Shown here piece by piece: positions 53,301 to 64,000 of a stretch of DNA of 64,000 nt (within the stretch, counting starts at the first letter, position 1; every line of letters starts with the position of its first letter). This stretch comes from Nemopilema nomurai (taxonomy: Eukaryota > Cnidaria > Scyphozoa > Rhizostomeae > Rhizostomatidae): contig ML133488.1 of the NCBI GenBank assembly GCA_003864495.1, positions 849,818 to 913,817 on the forward strand, read 5' to 3'. The position numbers and the translations under genes were made by a program. The notes beneath the pieces were generated by a model. It searched no databases, was not told the DNA's origin, and worked only from the letters and a program-made list of their open reading frames with translations.

Positions 53301-56300
53301 CTGAAGCGAATTCGCATGTAGCCTGTAGACAATTGGGCTATTCCTATGCCAAGGTAGGTAGAAGAAGTATTACAATAGCTTTGATTCGTTCCTCTCGCCC
53401 ATTACTCGTTTTGATGTCACTTTAGCCTCTTTATCGTCTCAGTTTTGACGTCACTTTGGCCTCTCGATATCCTATTGCAGTTCAAAACCGATCAATGACC
53501 GTACTTTCTAGAATTCTAATGGGGACCCCGGGGCAAGAAGTTTCCTTGCTTTTCAGTATACTTCCTAATGTTCTTCAGCAATGACGCATTCTAAACATTT
53601 TCCAACTTTGACAGACAGTATGTTGAACAGTCACTGCAAAATATGGTACGAAATATTTCAGTAGAAATCTAGTTAATTTTCCCGTGCAAAACAGGCGTAT
53701 TGTATCATGGACAAAGAAAAGCGTTGGTAGGGTTTCTTACATCGGGGATCCCACTCTCTATGCATCCTTTAAGAAGAAGCCATAATTAGGAAGAACACAC
53801 GAAGAAGCCCCTTGGTTATTCTCGAAGTTTGCATCCTAATAAACAGGTAGCCCTCCCCATTTTTCTCGGGCAATGGCTAGAACAACTTTTCGTATTATAA
53901 CGTTGTTAGATTAAATAAATCGTAAAACACAAATTCAAATTGAGCACACGTTATACAAGAACACAAATAGTGAGTCTTCGCCGGCAGCTGTACATCATTT
54001 CCCTACAGGAAGGCACACCCGTAATAAAATACGAAGAACCATCCGATCATCTAATGAGAGATGTTTCCTGCACTGGTCTAGAGTTAAGCCTTCTCTCTTG
54101 TCGGCATGCCGGATTTCGAAAACATTATGGCTGTAAGAAATCCGTTGTCCTGCATTGTGGAATCACCTTCAACGAGAAATCAGTAAGTAACTCCACTTTA
54201 GTACAGGGTCTCTTGACTGACCCAATTATGACCTTTCCAAATTTGTTGGCCCATTCATGTTTCGAGATTGAAAGGTGAAAAATGTCTAGGACGTTATACA
54301 TTTTCACACTTGTAATAGTGCAACCATTATAGTTAATTAGCCCATCAACAAAGTCTGCTAAAATAAGATACCTGATAAACATATGTAAATAAGAATATTT
54401 TTTGTAAATTTAACACTGTAAATCATTTTGCATTTTATGATAGAATTGCTTTCAAGCTTGGCTTTTGTTTGCCACCATTTATGCATTGCTTGTTAGCCAA
54501 AGTTCCAATCTTTTTGGTTAAACTGGGCACTTTCTAATTAAGAAATTCTTGAATTAATCTATCAAAATGACTTACCTTCTTTGGCTTATATTTATCTCGT
54601 TCACTTGATGCTTGAAATCACTTACAGGAAATAAGATAAGAATCAAATGTTCAAAACAAATTGCTGTCTATTTTCAGCATAATAAGGTACGCCTGCGCAG
54701 CGGTCAGAAAAGTCACGAGGGAAGAGTAGAAGTGTTCAGAAATGGCAGCTGGTCAACGGTTTGTCACGACAGATGGGACATCAATGATGCCAATGTGGTT
54801 TGTCGGCAGTTGGGGTTCGGTTCAGCAAGGAAGGCCGTTCGCTGGGCAGAGTATGGCCATGGTGTAGTCCCGGTACAAAATCAACCCTCTAAAACTCGTT
54901 TTATCCCAATCTCATTTGTCTCAGAGGTTTCAGCCAGTTTTAACTAGTTTTAACGATTCAGACTTTTATTGACAAAGCTTTATATCTTTGGTGGATTTCT
55001 TCAGTTATTTACTTAATTCTAGGTTAATGAATGTGATTATTTTGCTTCTTTGGTGCATTTGATTTGGACCTCAGATGCGGATGTCTACCAATGTAATCTT
55101 TTTGAATGCATTTTCGCAGATATCTTTCAGCAGTTTTGACTGCAAAGGCACAGAAGAGGATCTCTTGTCATGCCAATACCAGAACCCTGCCAAAGGGTGC
55201 AGCCACTTCAAAGATGCTGGCGTAATTTGCAATGCTCCACAAGCCCAATTTCACAAGGTCTCCTGTTGTGCTAACAGAATCACTGATTATTTTTTGCATT
55301 AGTGATTTGTGATCATCATATCTGAAAAATAAATGATTATCATTTAAGGCTCTTGATTCCAGGATCAAACTGAATCACTTCATACCTTTGATTGTGTGAT
55401 CAACTTTGACTTTATACTCTCTTTATACTCTATAAGTTTCCACATTTGAGCAAAGTGGTTGTTTTTAAATTAACTGAAGACATATAATAAAGATTTAATC
55501 TGGTCAAAAGATCTCTAAATACTTCCCAAAATTTTCAGGTCCGATTAATTGGTGGCAAAACACCCTTCGAAGGACGCGTTCAAGTCTATCATCTTGACCA
55601 GTGGTTCTCACTATGTGGGTTGCAGTTCTCAGAAATCGATGGCGAAGTTGTCTGCAGAGAGCTTGGGCTTGGTTTTCTTGGCAAAGCCTATTCTTCTTGG
55701 GAGTTCGGTATGAACTTAAAGTTGATAAACATTTTTCGTTTGAATTCGGACTCAACCATTTGCATTGAATTTTAAGATTTTGCCATTCGCAAAGAGAATG
55801 TGAACCCTCTCTAGCATATTGTTTGGCAGTTTACATTTCTTTTTTAAGGAATCGGTACGATTGGGATTTACGAGCCACGTTGCTCAGGTAACGAAGCTTC
55901 GATCCTCGATTGTGCTCATCGACCTTGGTTTCGAGGATCTTGCCGATATTACGACATGGCCGTCGTATCATGTAAAAATTGTAAGTGCTATATTTCATTT
56001 TTATCAAGCGTTTTGTTTTTGCTGTCTAATTTGAAGTGGCATGGCTCATTATGAGGTAACATAATCACTCAAGTGCCGAAATCAAAGTCGTAATCATGAT
56101 TTACGATTGACTGGGTGATTAGCTTTCTATAAACGTAATCATTTCTGCCTCCCAATACTTTCCAATGACGGCTTCAAGTCCCTCGTTGTTATATGTCATA
56201 ACAGAATCTCTCTGTATACATCAGAATCTCTGTCTGGGACGTGGTGGGTCTTACCCGGCTGTATTCATGAAAAAATCAAACAAAAGACTAAACGCTGCCA

Positions 56301-59300
56301 AAGATCTAGCTGACACCGCAAAAATGAAGCAGGCTGCTGTTCAGTATCGGCTCATTTTTATTGCAAATCACTTAAAATGTCTCACCAACTTTATCTAAGA
56401 AACATACGCAATACCAGTAGAGTAGTTAAGTAGAGTGGGAATTAAAAAGGAGTGAAGCGAGAAGATGTTTGACGACTATCTTGCAAATGTTGTACGATCA
56501 AGATACACAATTGTATTGAAATTTGTTGATGGAGAATCCAAGTAATTCGAAATACTAAATACGTTCTCAACAAAATACTAAAAAAGGCAATCGAGCCCCA
56601 ACTTCCAAAGCATGTGTTTTACTACCAACTACCTATAAAGTATTTTACAACATTTTCAGCACAATGCTGCAATTCAAAAGGCATTATAATGTGCTTTAAG
56701 TGTCTGTTAAGTTTCATTACACATTTCCTAGTCCAAAAATGCATCTTATTCAGTATTGTATTGCATAAGATCAATTGACAATGTGCAAAAGATTATGCAT
56801 CGCTTCTCAACGTGTGACCATTCTCTGAAAAGCTCGGGGAGGACTTTACAACTGTATCTATGAAGCTCGTTGCCTGGTTTCATATGAGCGTAATGCAAGT
56901 ATAACCTGCAATGCTTCTCCGCTTTTTCGGGCAATTATTGATCTCGTCTCAACAAAGGTGCCTCAACTTCTTCTTCACCAAGTCCTAGCTCAACTCAGCA
57001 GGGTTCTCGTTACGTCCTTGCGGCAACCGTGTTTTAGATTATGGTTCAGATCACAAAAAGTCTTTGCAACCCCCTATCATTTTTTGCATTGCCTTCTGTC
57101 ATCACGAACATTCGGTCTGTCAATCATTTTTGCACTATCTTATTCCATTTGAAACTTCGGTTTGCTAATTCTCTGCTCCAAATTCAATAGTTCAGATAGA
57201 CATTGCTTGCACAGCTGCGGTGTTTAGGTCTGTGGAAAAACAACCAATCGTGATGGCGATCTCTCTTAACACCTTTAGCCTGAGCAAAGACTTTTGATGA
57301 TAGGCAAAACAAGCTTAATTGGATTTTACGTAAAACCCTCTAATTTGCACAGGGTTTCGAAATAGTGGCTCAAAAGCAGGAAGAAAGTATTGTAAATTTT
57401 TTAGAGAACTAGATTACCGCATCCATTTTATAGTTTTCTTTGTTCATCAACGACATTGACAACTGTGCTTCTCCTGATAAGGAACTGATTCATCACAAAG
57501 CTTTTTTTAGGATTTCACAGGGATCATTTTTACCAAAAAAGTGTTCCATTGGCAACCTTTTTATTGTCTCTACTAACTAGCATAAAAAGCTTGGTGTCTG
57601 CGAAAAGCGCATGCACCAAAACAGTTCTGCCCCTTGGCAGTATTACGGTATCTCAAAAAGAACAACGGCTCGCCTGCCTCCTTCGCTGCGTCCCTTATTC
57701 GCATTGTCCCTTCTTCGCCCTGTCCCTCCTTTGTGACGGGTTTGATATTATCTTGGGTATCCAAAAGCCAGGTCTTTAGGTAGTTTTATCCAAGCTTTGA
57801 AATAAAGAATAGTTGATAAGAACCCTTGCTAGAAACCAAAACGAATTTCAATCTTCTCCATCGTCAGTTTGTCCTGTTGTTGTAACATGCTCTCTCGTAT
57901 GTCGATGCATGACTCTAAGATTCGAAAACTGATTTTCCATGGGACCTTTATGATAATTAATTTGTGGCTGTCATTTTCTAGCGACATTGACATTTACCAA
58001 CTTAAACCCCCCCCCCGTAGACGTAAGCAATACAACAATGCTAGTTTGAACATTTCGATTTCTCAAATCTTCATTACAGATGCTCCTGACATTCTCATAA
58101 ACGTGCCCGCCATGAAATCGAGCATAAAAATCGACAATTGGAGCCTTCACAAACTGTCCTGCTCCAGATCCGAAAACTGTTTGTCAAGATCAGCCTACGC
58201 GTACGATGCCTATACCAATCCGAAGTCCTTGAACAGAAAACTCATGGTCTTCACATCGCTCATCGAGAACAGGGGCACGGCAGCGTTTCGCCCCAACAGG
58301 CACAAAGACGAGTGGGAGTGGCACCAGTGCCATCGGCATTACCATTCTATGGAGTATTTCGCCCGCTATGACGTCATTGGTAATACTTTCTTATTTCAAA
58401 AGAGCGTGTAGTGCTTAGAGCCCTTTATTTTGATTACGAATGTTGGATCAAGTGTTGCATTGGTGCCATCTATCGATGTAAGATGAAATAGTTCTCCTCT
58501 TGCATTTGTCTCGTCAAAGTTTCCTAAATCCGATAAAAGATTGACGCTGCAGCTTTGCCGTAAGATTTACTTTGCCGTCAGGATAAAAAATGTACATTTT
58601 TGCTATAATCAATCACCTTTTAGTCGTCTTTGAAATTAATCAGACTCAGATTTTTTAAACATACATTTACCTAACACCAGCTGAATCCAACGTCTTTTGC
58701 CGGGTGGGAAGGTTCCTTAAAGAGGAAAAATGATTAGTCTGGTCCTGTTGGTCTTATCGCAAGTCTTCTAACCGTTTCATCCCATTCTTTCAACATCTGT
58801 TCTATATCTCCCTAACTTTTTAGCGCTTACCACTTAAACCCGAACAAGGGGCGAAGTGCCTTGGGTACCAGAACCGCAAACACTTAACGAGAGCCGTTAT
58901 TTTTGCTGCCATCAAATTTGCACCCAGGGTAGGGCTGACTCACCTCGTAGACTGGCCCAGTTGGCGGATTTTTCATAACTGACACAGTAAACAACAGTAT
59001 AGAGTACTTAAGTACGCAAAAGTCACGTCTCCGCTGTTTCTTGCTATTGTAACTTTTTCTGACAGACTTTCACGGAAGAAGAGTAGCCGAAGGACACAAA
59101 GCAAGTTTTTGCCTAGAAGACTCGACTTGCGACCACGGTTTAAGGAAAATGTACAACTGCACAGACAAAGGCGACCAGGGGATATCGGTGGGCTGCGCAG
59201 ACAACTATTCGAACGCCATTGATTGCCAGTGGGTCGACGTCACAGAAATCGAGGAGGGAAACTACACACTGATGGTTCACTTGAACCCGACCAGGCTGGT

Positions 59301-60676
59301 CACAGAAAGTGATTACGAAAACAATGTCGCTTCTTGCGAGGTTCGCTATCACCACGGGGCTGTAGAAGTTGGTCATTGTTCTGCGGGTTGGTGATTTCTG
59401 ATTTCTACGTTTTCTGATTTCTACGTTTTCTCCGATCCCTGAATTTCTCCATTTTAACCAGGCTTATAATTTAGTTTTAGCATCTATGTGTTTGCTGTTC
59501 ATGTTTCCGAGTTCATGATGTAATGACAAATGTTTTAGGCCTTCAAAATGCGTTCAGCCCTCTCTTCCAGTTACTGCAATTTCAGATTTAATTATTAGTT
59601 TCAAATTATTAACTCTATTATCATATTACAAAGGCAGCTAGGTTGAGACACGCTTATAAGATAATCATATCCAGCAATACTATGACCAATATGGATTTTT
59701 GCTTATCATGAAAAGTTTGTCACAGCAAGAAGGCATATTGATGCACTTAGTGCCTAGTACTTCCAGAAACAACCCCTCCTTCCGCTCCAAAAAAGAGATT
59801 CTGCTATAGCAATGTTTGTTTTGAAGAAACTTTGACTCATTTCTTTAACTAAACACTAAGCTAGTGGGCGTCTTTCCATGGACGCAGCTTGCCAAATAAT
59901 TACAAGCTGCATTTTTCAATGTAACAGAACTCATAAAATGAGCACAAAAAAGTAAGAAATGCTACATTTACTTCCGCAGTAGGATCTATGAGATAATGAA
60001 AGATTACCATATGAATAATTTTTTCCATCTTTCTAAAAGTTGGATTATTGTCTTTGAATTTATGATTTTAAAGCAATTCTAAGTAAACCACTTCTTTCAC
60101 TCTTCAGACCTTGGCCATTCAAATTTGGATTTTCGATGTCTTAATATTATGTTGTTTCAATTACGACCGCAAATTAGTGTGCACATCAAGAAAAAACCAC
60201 CGTATTTTTCAAAAATGCATTAGACATAAGTCTAGTCAGTTGTCACTGATGATGAAGGAAAAAAGTCAGCATTTATGGCTTTTCTGTAGAAATTATACAG
60301 ATCGTTCAACATTTAGTTTCAGTTTTAATAGAGAATATGATAGAAATAATTTGATAGATTACGAAGTATGTTAAAAAAATTGAATCTGCCAAAAACACTT
60401 GCTTCACTAACAATGTCATTGTCAGGGACAGTTTAACTCTTAACAGTTCACTCTTAGTGTCATGCCTGACGCACGTTGCTTTTCTACTTTCTAGAGCCAT
60501 GCAGACAAAGATCGTACGGTGGCAATGGATACGGCATGTGCTGCCATTTCCCCTTTGTCTTCAATGGCATATCTCACAGCAGCTGTGTCTCAGATGGAAA
60601 GGAGTCGCCTTGGTGCTCAACCTCGTACAATTTTGACCAAGAAAGGAAATGGGGATACTGCAAACAACAGGAATGA
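50329..60676 (+). CDS. secreted lysyl oxidase homologue: 4 SRCR domains + LOX + FN2
   Basis: This is a copper/LTQ amine oxidase of the LOXL2/3/4 type, which oxidises lysines in extracellular collagen-like proteins for cross-linking. Exons: 50329-50567, 52404-52542, 53180-53353, 54009-54182, 54678-54872, 55120-55257, 55539-55707, 55849-55980, 58080-58379, 59066-59386 and 60495-60676. Phases join and give 720 residues. Residues 1-19 form a signal peptide. Four SRCR domains (about 27-124, 128-237, 243-350, 354-453) are each split over two exons. The catalytic domain (about 454-660) has the copper site WEWHQCHRHYHSM (535-542) and the LTQ pair Lys565 (GHKASFCLED) and Tyr601 (GCADNYSNAIDCQW). The last exon adds a fibronectin type II domain (CCHFPF, SSC, PWC, WGYC), which vertebrate LOXL2-4 lack. 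Reading through the exon 10 donor would instead end at a TGA at 59392-59394. Intron 8 (55981-58079) has no clear coding exon. Exact donors of exons 2 and 5 were chosen by phase and family fit. Confidence 0.92.
59392..59430. repeat. 16-bp tandem repeat just after a lysyl oxidase exon
   Basis: tgatttctacgttttc occurs at 59399-59414 and 59415-59430, with a partial copy (tgatttc) at 59392-59398. The partial copy supplies the TGA that would stop the reading frame if the exon ending at 59386 is not spliced. Confidence 0.85.
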
Positions 60677-62916
60677 TAACTATGAATTCAGCTTTAAATG
60701 ACATCTGATTTCATGAAAAAGGCTTAGCTTTATATATCAATTACACACTTTTAAAATAAGATGTGCTGTTACTAGCTGAAAGTCAAGGTTGGAGTTTTAA
60801 TAATTAATTAGTATTGTCAATTTCATTGCAGGAAAAGAACCATTTTCATTTCAATCTTTTTTGGAGTATCTAAATCCATCGTTACCATTAGGGAACAACA
60901 TGTCTTGAACATGCAACTTCGAATCAATGAAAATTTCAAAGCCCATTAGCTTTTCAAACTACACTTCCAAGGACAACTGAAAAATCTTCTAATCGGCCAT
61001 TTCTTCGTATATTTACTTATGAACCTGTTACTATATGGTGTGGAAATTTACCTTGCTGTCCACACCTTTTCAGAAGGCAACGTGTTAAGCCAATAGAACT
61101 CAAGAAATATTTGACCAAGAGTCATCAAATATTACTCGAGGACGCGTGATTCGCGGCATTTTTGCTGGAGCCCTAAATAACACCAGGAATTCCTTGTTAA
61201 CTTGGAATGTTCGAATCGGTGTCTTGAAGTCCAAATGAATTCCGTGTGAATTAAAATGCATTAGAATGAAAGAATCTTGATGGGGGAAAGTCGTCAAAGA
61301 AAAAGAGCTGGAGTGACCCGAATTTTACGTCGGTGAGCTGCAGTCTCTACCAAAAGTTTTGGAACACTTTCTTCTAGTTTTGTACAAGCTGTAAAGTCTC
61401 CTCGCCTCTTTTGTGAAAGTGAATAATTTTAGAAAATCGAAGCGATGAACACTCATTTAGCTTTGAGTTTCATCCAGTAGCCCAACTTATTCAAAGGGGC
61501 AAGGAAGTTGCACCCTCTAAGGGAATGCTGTAATAGAACGGGGATCGTAAAATCACAAATGAATTAACGATGCTTGTTTTGACAGTGATCGAAGAAGTAA
61601 GGAATTGCTTCCTTGTGCCCTCTGAAAGTGGTAAAACTAAGAACGAGAACTTCAATGGACTTCAATGAAAATTCACTGAACTCAAAGCAGCTACACACCA
61701 TTACGAATAGTAAGATGCCATGTTCTCATTAAAACTGCCTTTTCTAACATGAATTACAAATATTAGGCCTAAATTTAGGATTTAGGTGCATATCACATTA
61801 CGTTGTTTGCACTTGATGGCATTTTCAGCATGCTTTAAGTAGGACATGTAATTGATCTATTAGCATGTGTATTCTGTGCAAATCGAAGCATGCTTGCAGT
61901 AGAGCTGCTGCTGGCTAAGGAGCATTTGTAGTTGGGAAATGCATTTTAGATTTTTTGTCTGAACAATGACATAGCTGTTGTTATGGAAAGATATTTTGAT
62001 GCTTTTCCATACTTCTGGGAGAAAAGGTATCTGTGCAAAGATCCCCTTACTTGAAAACCAAGCTTTTATTAGTCCAATGTTCTAGACCCTGAAATTTGCT
62101 TTCTAAAGAAACCACGTAGTCCAAGCAAACAGTGTCTGAAAATTATGAATCGAGGAGGAATCGCCCAAAATCGAGTAGGAATCGAGTAGGAATCGAGCTA
62201 ATTCAAGCATGCTGTATTGTGGCACGACGACGACGCTAGGAGACTATTCCTAAGGATTTTTTCATTAACAAATGCAACGGAAAACTGAATTTAGTGTTTG
62301 TCTTTGTAATACGCTCTAGACTTTGGTTTCTCAATCAATCTAAGCAACTAAGCCAAGGTTCACAGAAACATTTGCAGAGTACTGAAAATCTCCTGCTCTT
62401 AAAAAGAATAATCACACAGCAATTAATAGCTTGATTGGTAGAAGGGCAAATTTGCCTTCTCTAGCCTTTATTGTTTTGAGAGAAGAAACTAATTGGTATA
62501 TGACAATTTCAAATCATAACCAAGATCAAAAATCGCTTTTACAGTATTCTGAATCGGGCACTCTGATAACAGCTTCCAACTTTCTTAGCTGCCATAACTT
62601 GTGACAGTTAGTGCTTGATTTTTCAATCAAATTATTGTGTGTGACTTTTTGTTGCTAGTGACACGAGTCAAAGAAGCTGGTTTACAGCCTAGATGTCTGT
62701 CAGATTGACTCCTTGCTTTGTTAACGTTTTATCTATACATCTACCATACGCATCAAATTTTGATCCTTACACAATATTTGATAACTACCATATAATACCT
62801 AAAAAAGCAAATGAGGAAATCAAATGCTATATAGCTGAACTTGAAATCAAAACACTCTTAAAACTTCCAATTTTTTTGATACACTCAAGTAAAGTCAATA
62901 AACTAGTTCCTCTCTT
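60677..62916. other. intergenic DNA between lysyl oxidase and GPCR genes
   Basis: These are convergent 3' flanks with no supported gene. There is a short tandem of aatcgagtagg near 62169-62192. On the minus strand AATAAA (62467-62472) lies about 445 bp beyond the GPCR stop and could end its transcript. The ORF at 62693-62983 (+) overlaps the GPCR 3' end antisense and is a shadow. Confidence 0.55.
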
Positions 62917-63957
62917 CTACTCCTTTAAGTCTCTCACCACCTTCCCGAACAATTTGCGGAAGTACTTTTTTCGTATCGCATAAAACACTGGATTCAAGCA
63001 GCACTGTAGGTAAGCCATCCAGCAAACTACCGTATCCACTGTCTCCAATGTACACCAGTTCAGCTGTTTGTCGATGTTAAAGATGTAAACAATTTGAACG
63101 GCCAAAAATGGGTTCCAGCACAGAAAGTAGGCAACAGTGACAAGGAGAAAGGTCTTAGCCAAAGTGACCTCTTCTCTAAGATTCAGTCTATCAGGGGGCT
63201 GAGTCTTACTTGAAGTGCTTTCTGATGTCTCCGAGACACGTGTGCTTTTGATGCTAATTGCATGCAGCCTTGCAATCCGAAACAGTCTAAAGTAGCAAAA
63301 GGATGATAAAACTTGTGGCAGGATCATGTGTACGATCAAGTATAGCCCATACGCGACTGGGTTTATCTCAAACAGATATTCCCCAGGAGGTGGGTCTCTC
63401 TGAAATGCAAACATCAGCGACCCGACTACCAAGCTCCATCCCCATATAACGGCGATTGTTGTAAATGTCTTTTTGCCCGTTTTGGTGGTTTGATTATGAA
63501 ATGGTGTTGAAACGGTCAGATAAGTGTCTATGCTGATCGCGACAACAAACATTGATGAGGATGAGTGTAGTGTGTAGAACAACGCATTCCACAATTTACA
63601 GACAGCAGGTTCTAGCTTCCAAACTGGGAAATGAAACCAATAGACAATGTCAAACGGCATCACTGTGGCGCAAGTAAGCAAGTCGCTAATCGTCAGACTG
63701 ATTATGAACAAAGTCGTCGACGAAGTGAAGAAGCGTCTTGTGCATGCAAGGATAATTGCAACCACTGCGTTGCCGACGGAGCCGAGCGCGATGAAGACGA
63801 AAACCAAAAGTAATCCAAGGTACTTCGTGAAGTGATTGAGATTGCAGCTTTCAAGCAACGTCGTACTGTTCAATGGGTTTCCAGAGCTGTTTATTCCAGT
63901 GCTCCTGTTTAGATGGAATGGTCCACCGAGCCGGATCATTTCTGTGCTGAATGTCAA
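62917..63957 (-). CDS. class A (rhodopsin-like) orphan GPCR with DTY motif
   Basis: A single-exon, 346-residue seven-transmembrane receptor. The N-terminus has N-glycosylation sites (NRST, NSTT) and no signal peptide. Landmarks are GSVGNAVV in TM1 (Asn1.50), SLTISDLL in TM2 (Asp2.50), AVCKLWNALF leading into TM3 (Cys3.25), FLCWNPFLA in TM6 (CWxP) and CLNPVFYAI in TM7 (NPxxY). The end of TM3 reads AISIDTYLTV, so the usual Arg of DRY is Thr. The second extracellular loop (QRDPPPGEYLFEINP) has no cysteine to pair with Cys3.25. A Ser/Thr-rich third intracellular loop precedes TM6. Class A is certain; the ligand cannot be read from the sequence. Start: Met1 (63957) or Met7. Intronless class A receptors are common in invertebrates, so this is probably a functional gene. 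Confidence 0.9.
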   Translation of the reverse strand: MTFSTEMIRLGGPFHLNRSTGINSSGNPLNSTTLLESCNLNHFTKYLGLLLVFVFIALGSVGNAVVAIILACTRRFFTSSTTLFIISLTISDLLTCATVMPFDIVYWFHFPVWKLEPAVCKLWNALFYTLHSSSSMFVVAISIDTYLTVSTPFHNQTTKTGKKTFTTIAVIWGWSLVVGSLMFAFQRDPPPGEYLFEINPVAYGLYLIVHMILPQVLSSFCYFRLFRIARLHAISIKSTRVSETSESTSSKTQPPDRLNLREEVTLAKTFLLVTVAYFLCWNPFLAVQIVYIFNIDKQLNWCTLETVDTVVCWMAYLQCCLNPVFYAIRKKYFRKLFGKVVRDLKE

Positions 63958-64000
63958 AGGTATCTTCTTGATATGAAGACGTTCTAACTGTCCGATGGAA

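Noticed and set aside
57869..58411. 180-codon ORF as an independent gene
   Set aside because: Its second half is the lysyl oxidase exon 58080-58379 read in the true frame; the first half is intron sequence before the acceptor at 58079.
63631..63835. Two plus-strand ORFs of about 60 codons
   Set aside because: They are antisense shadows of the GPCR TM1-TM2 region.

Overview
The window is intron-rich animal nuclear DNA. It carries a CRM1 exportin, MCM9, an SRCR-type lysyl oxidase, a rhodopsin-class GPCR and a spliced H3 variant. Base composition is AT-rich, introns are mostly 200-900 bp with GT/AG ends, and intergenic DNA holds short mobile-element remnants with poly-C tracts. A non-vertebrate metazoan, most plausibly a cnidarian-grade animal, fits best. 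That assignment is an inference: no marker here names the species.

Layout. (1) 1-8111, + strand: the 3' part of a WD40-repeat gene (WDR64/WDR49-like), 13 visible exons whose phases all join and end at a stop; one intron carries seven 89-bp tandem repeats. (2) 8112-12298: AT-rich DNA without a convincing gene. (3) 12299-12976, - strand: an unidentified single-exon 225-residue ORF. (4) 12977-17824: non-coding DNA with a small terminal-inverted-repeat element and two G-quadruplex-like tracts. (5) 17825-34374, - strand: a complete XPO1/CRM1 gene in 36 coding exons, predicted 1074 residues. (6) 34375-40097: intergenic, with element remnants carrying GC hairpins. (7) 40098-46309, + strand: MCM9 in 8 exons, with a probable one-base deletion in the last exon. 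(8) 47459-49612, - strand: a centromeric-type histone H3 variant with an unusually long N-terminal extension, convergent with MCM9. (9) 50329-60676, + strand: a secreted lysyl oxidase homologue, predicted 720 residues: signal peptide, four SRCR domains, catalytic domain and a C-terminal fibronectin type II domain. It is divergent from the histone gene. (10) 62917-63957, - strand: a single-exon class A GPCR with DTY in place of DRY.

The genes are independent transcription units; nothing suggests an operon. MCM9 (homologous recombination helicase) and the H3 variant (chromatin/centromere) are neighbours, but shared regulation is not shown. The observations most worth following up are the long N-terminal extension on the histone fold, the FN2 domain spliced in phase onto lysyl oxidase, the very intron-rich XPO1, the MCM9 frameshift and the GPCR lacking the DRY arginine. 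Exon models were built by eye from protein similarity, splice signals and phase, so individual junctions may be off by a few bases.
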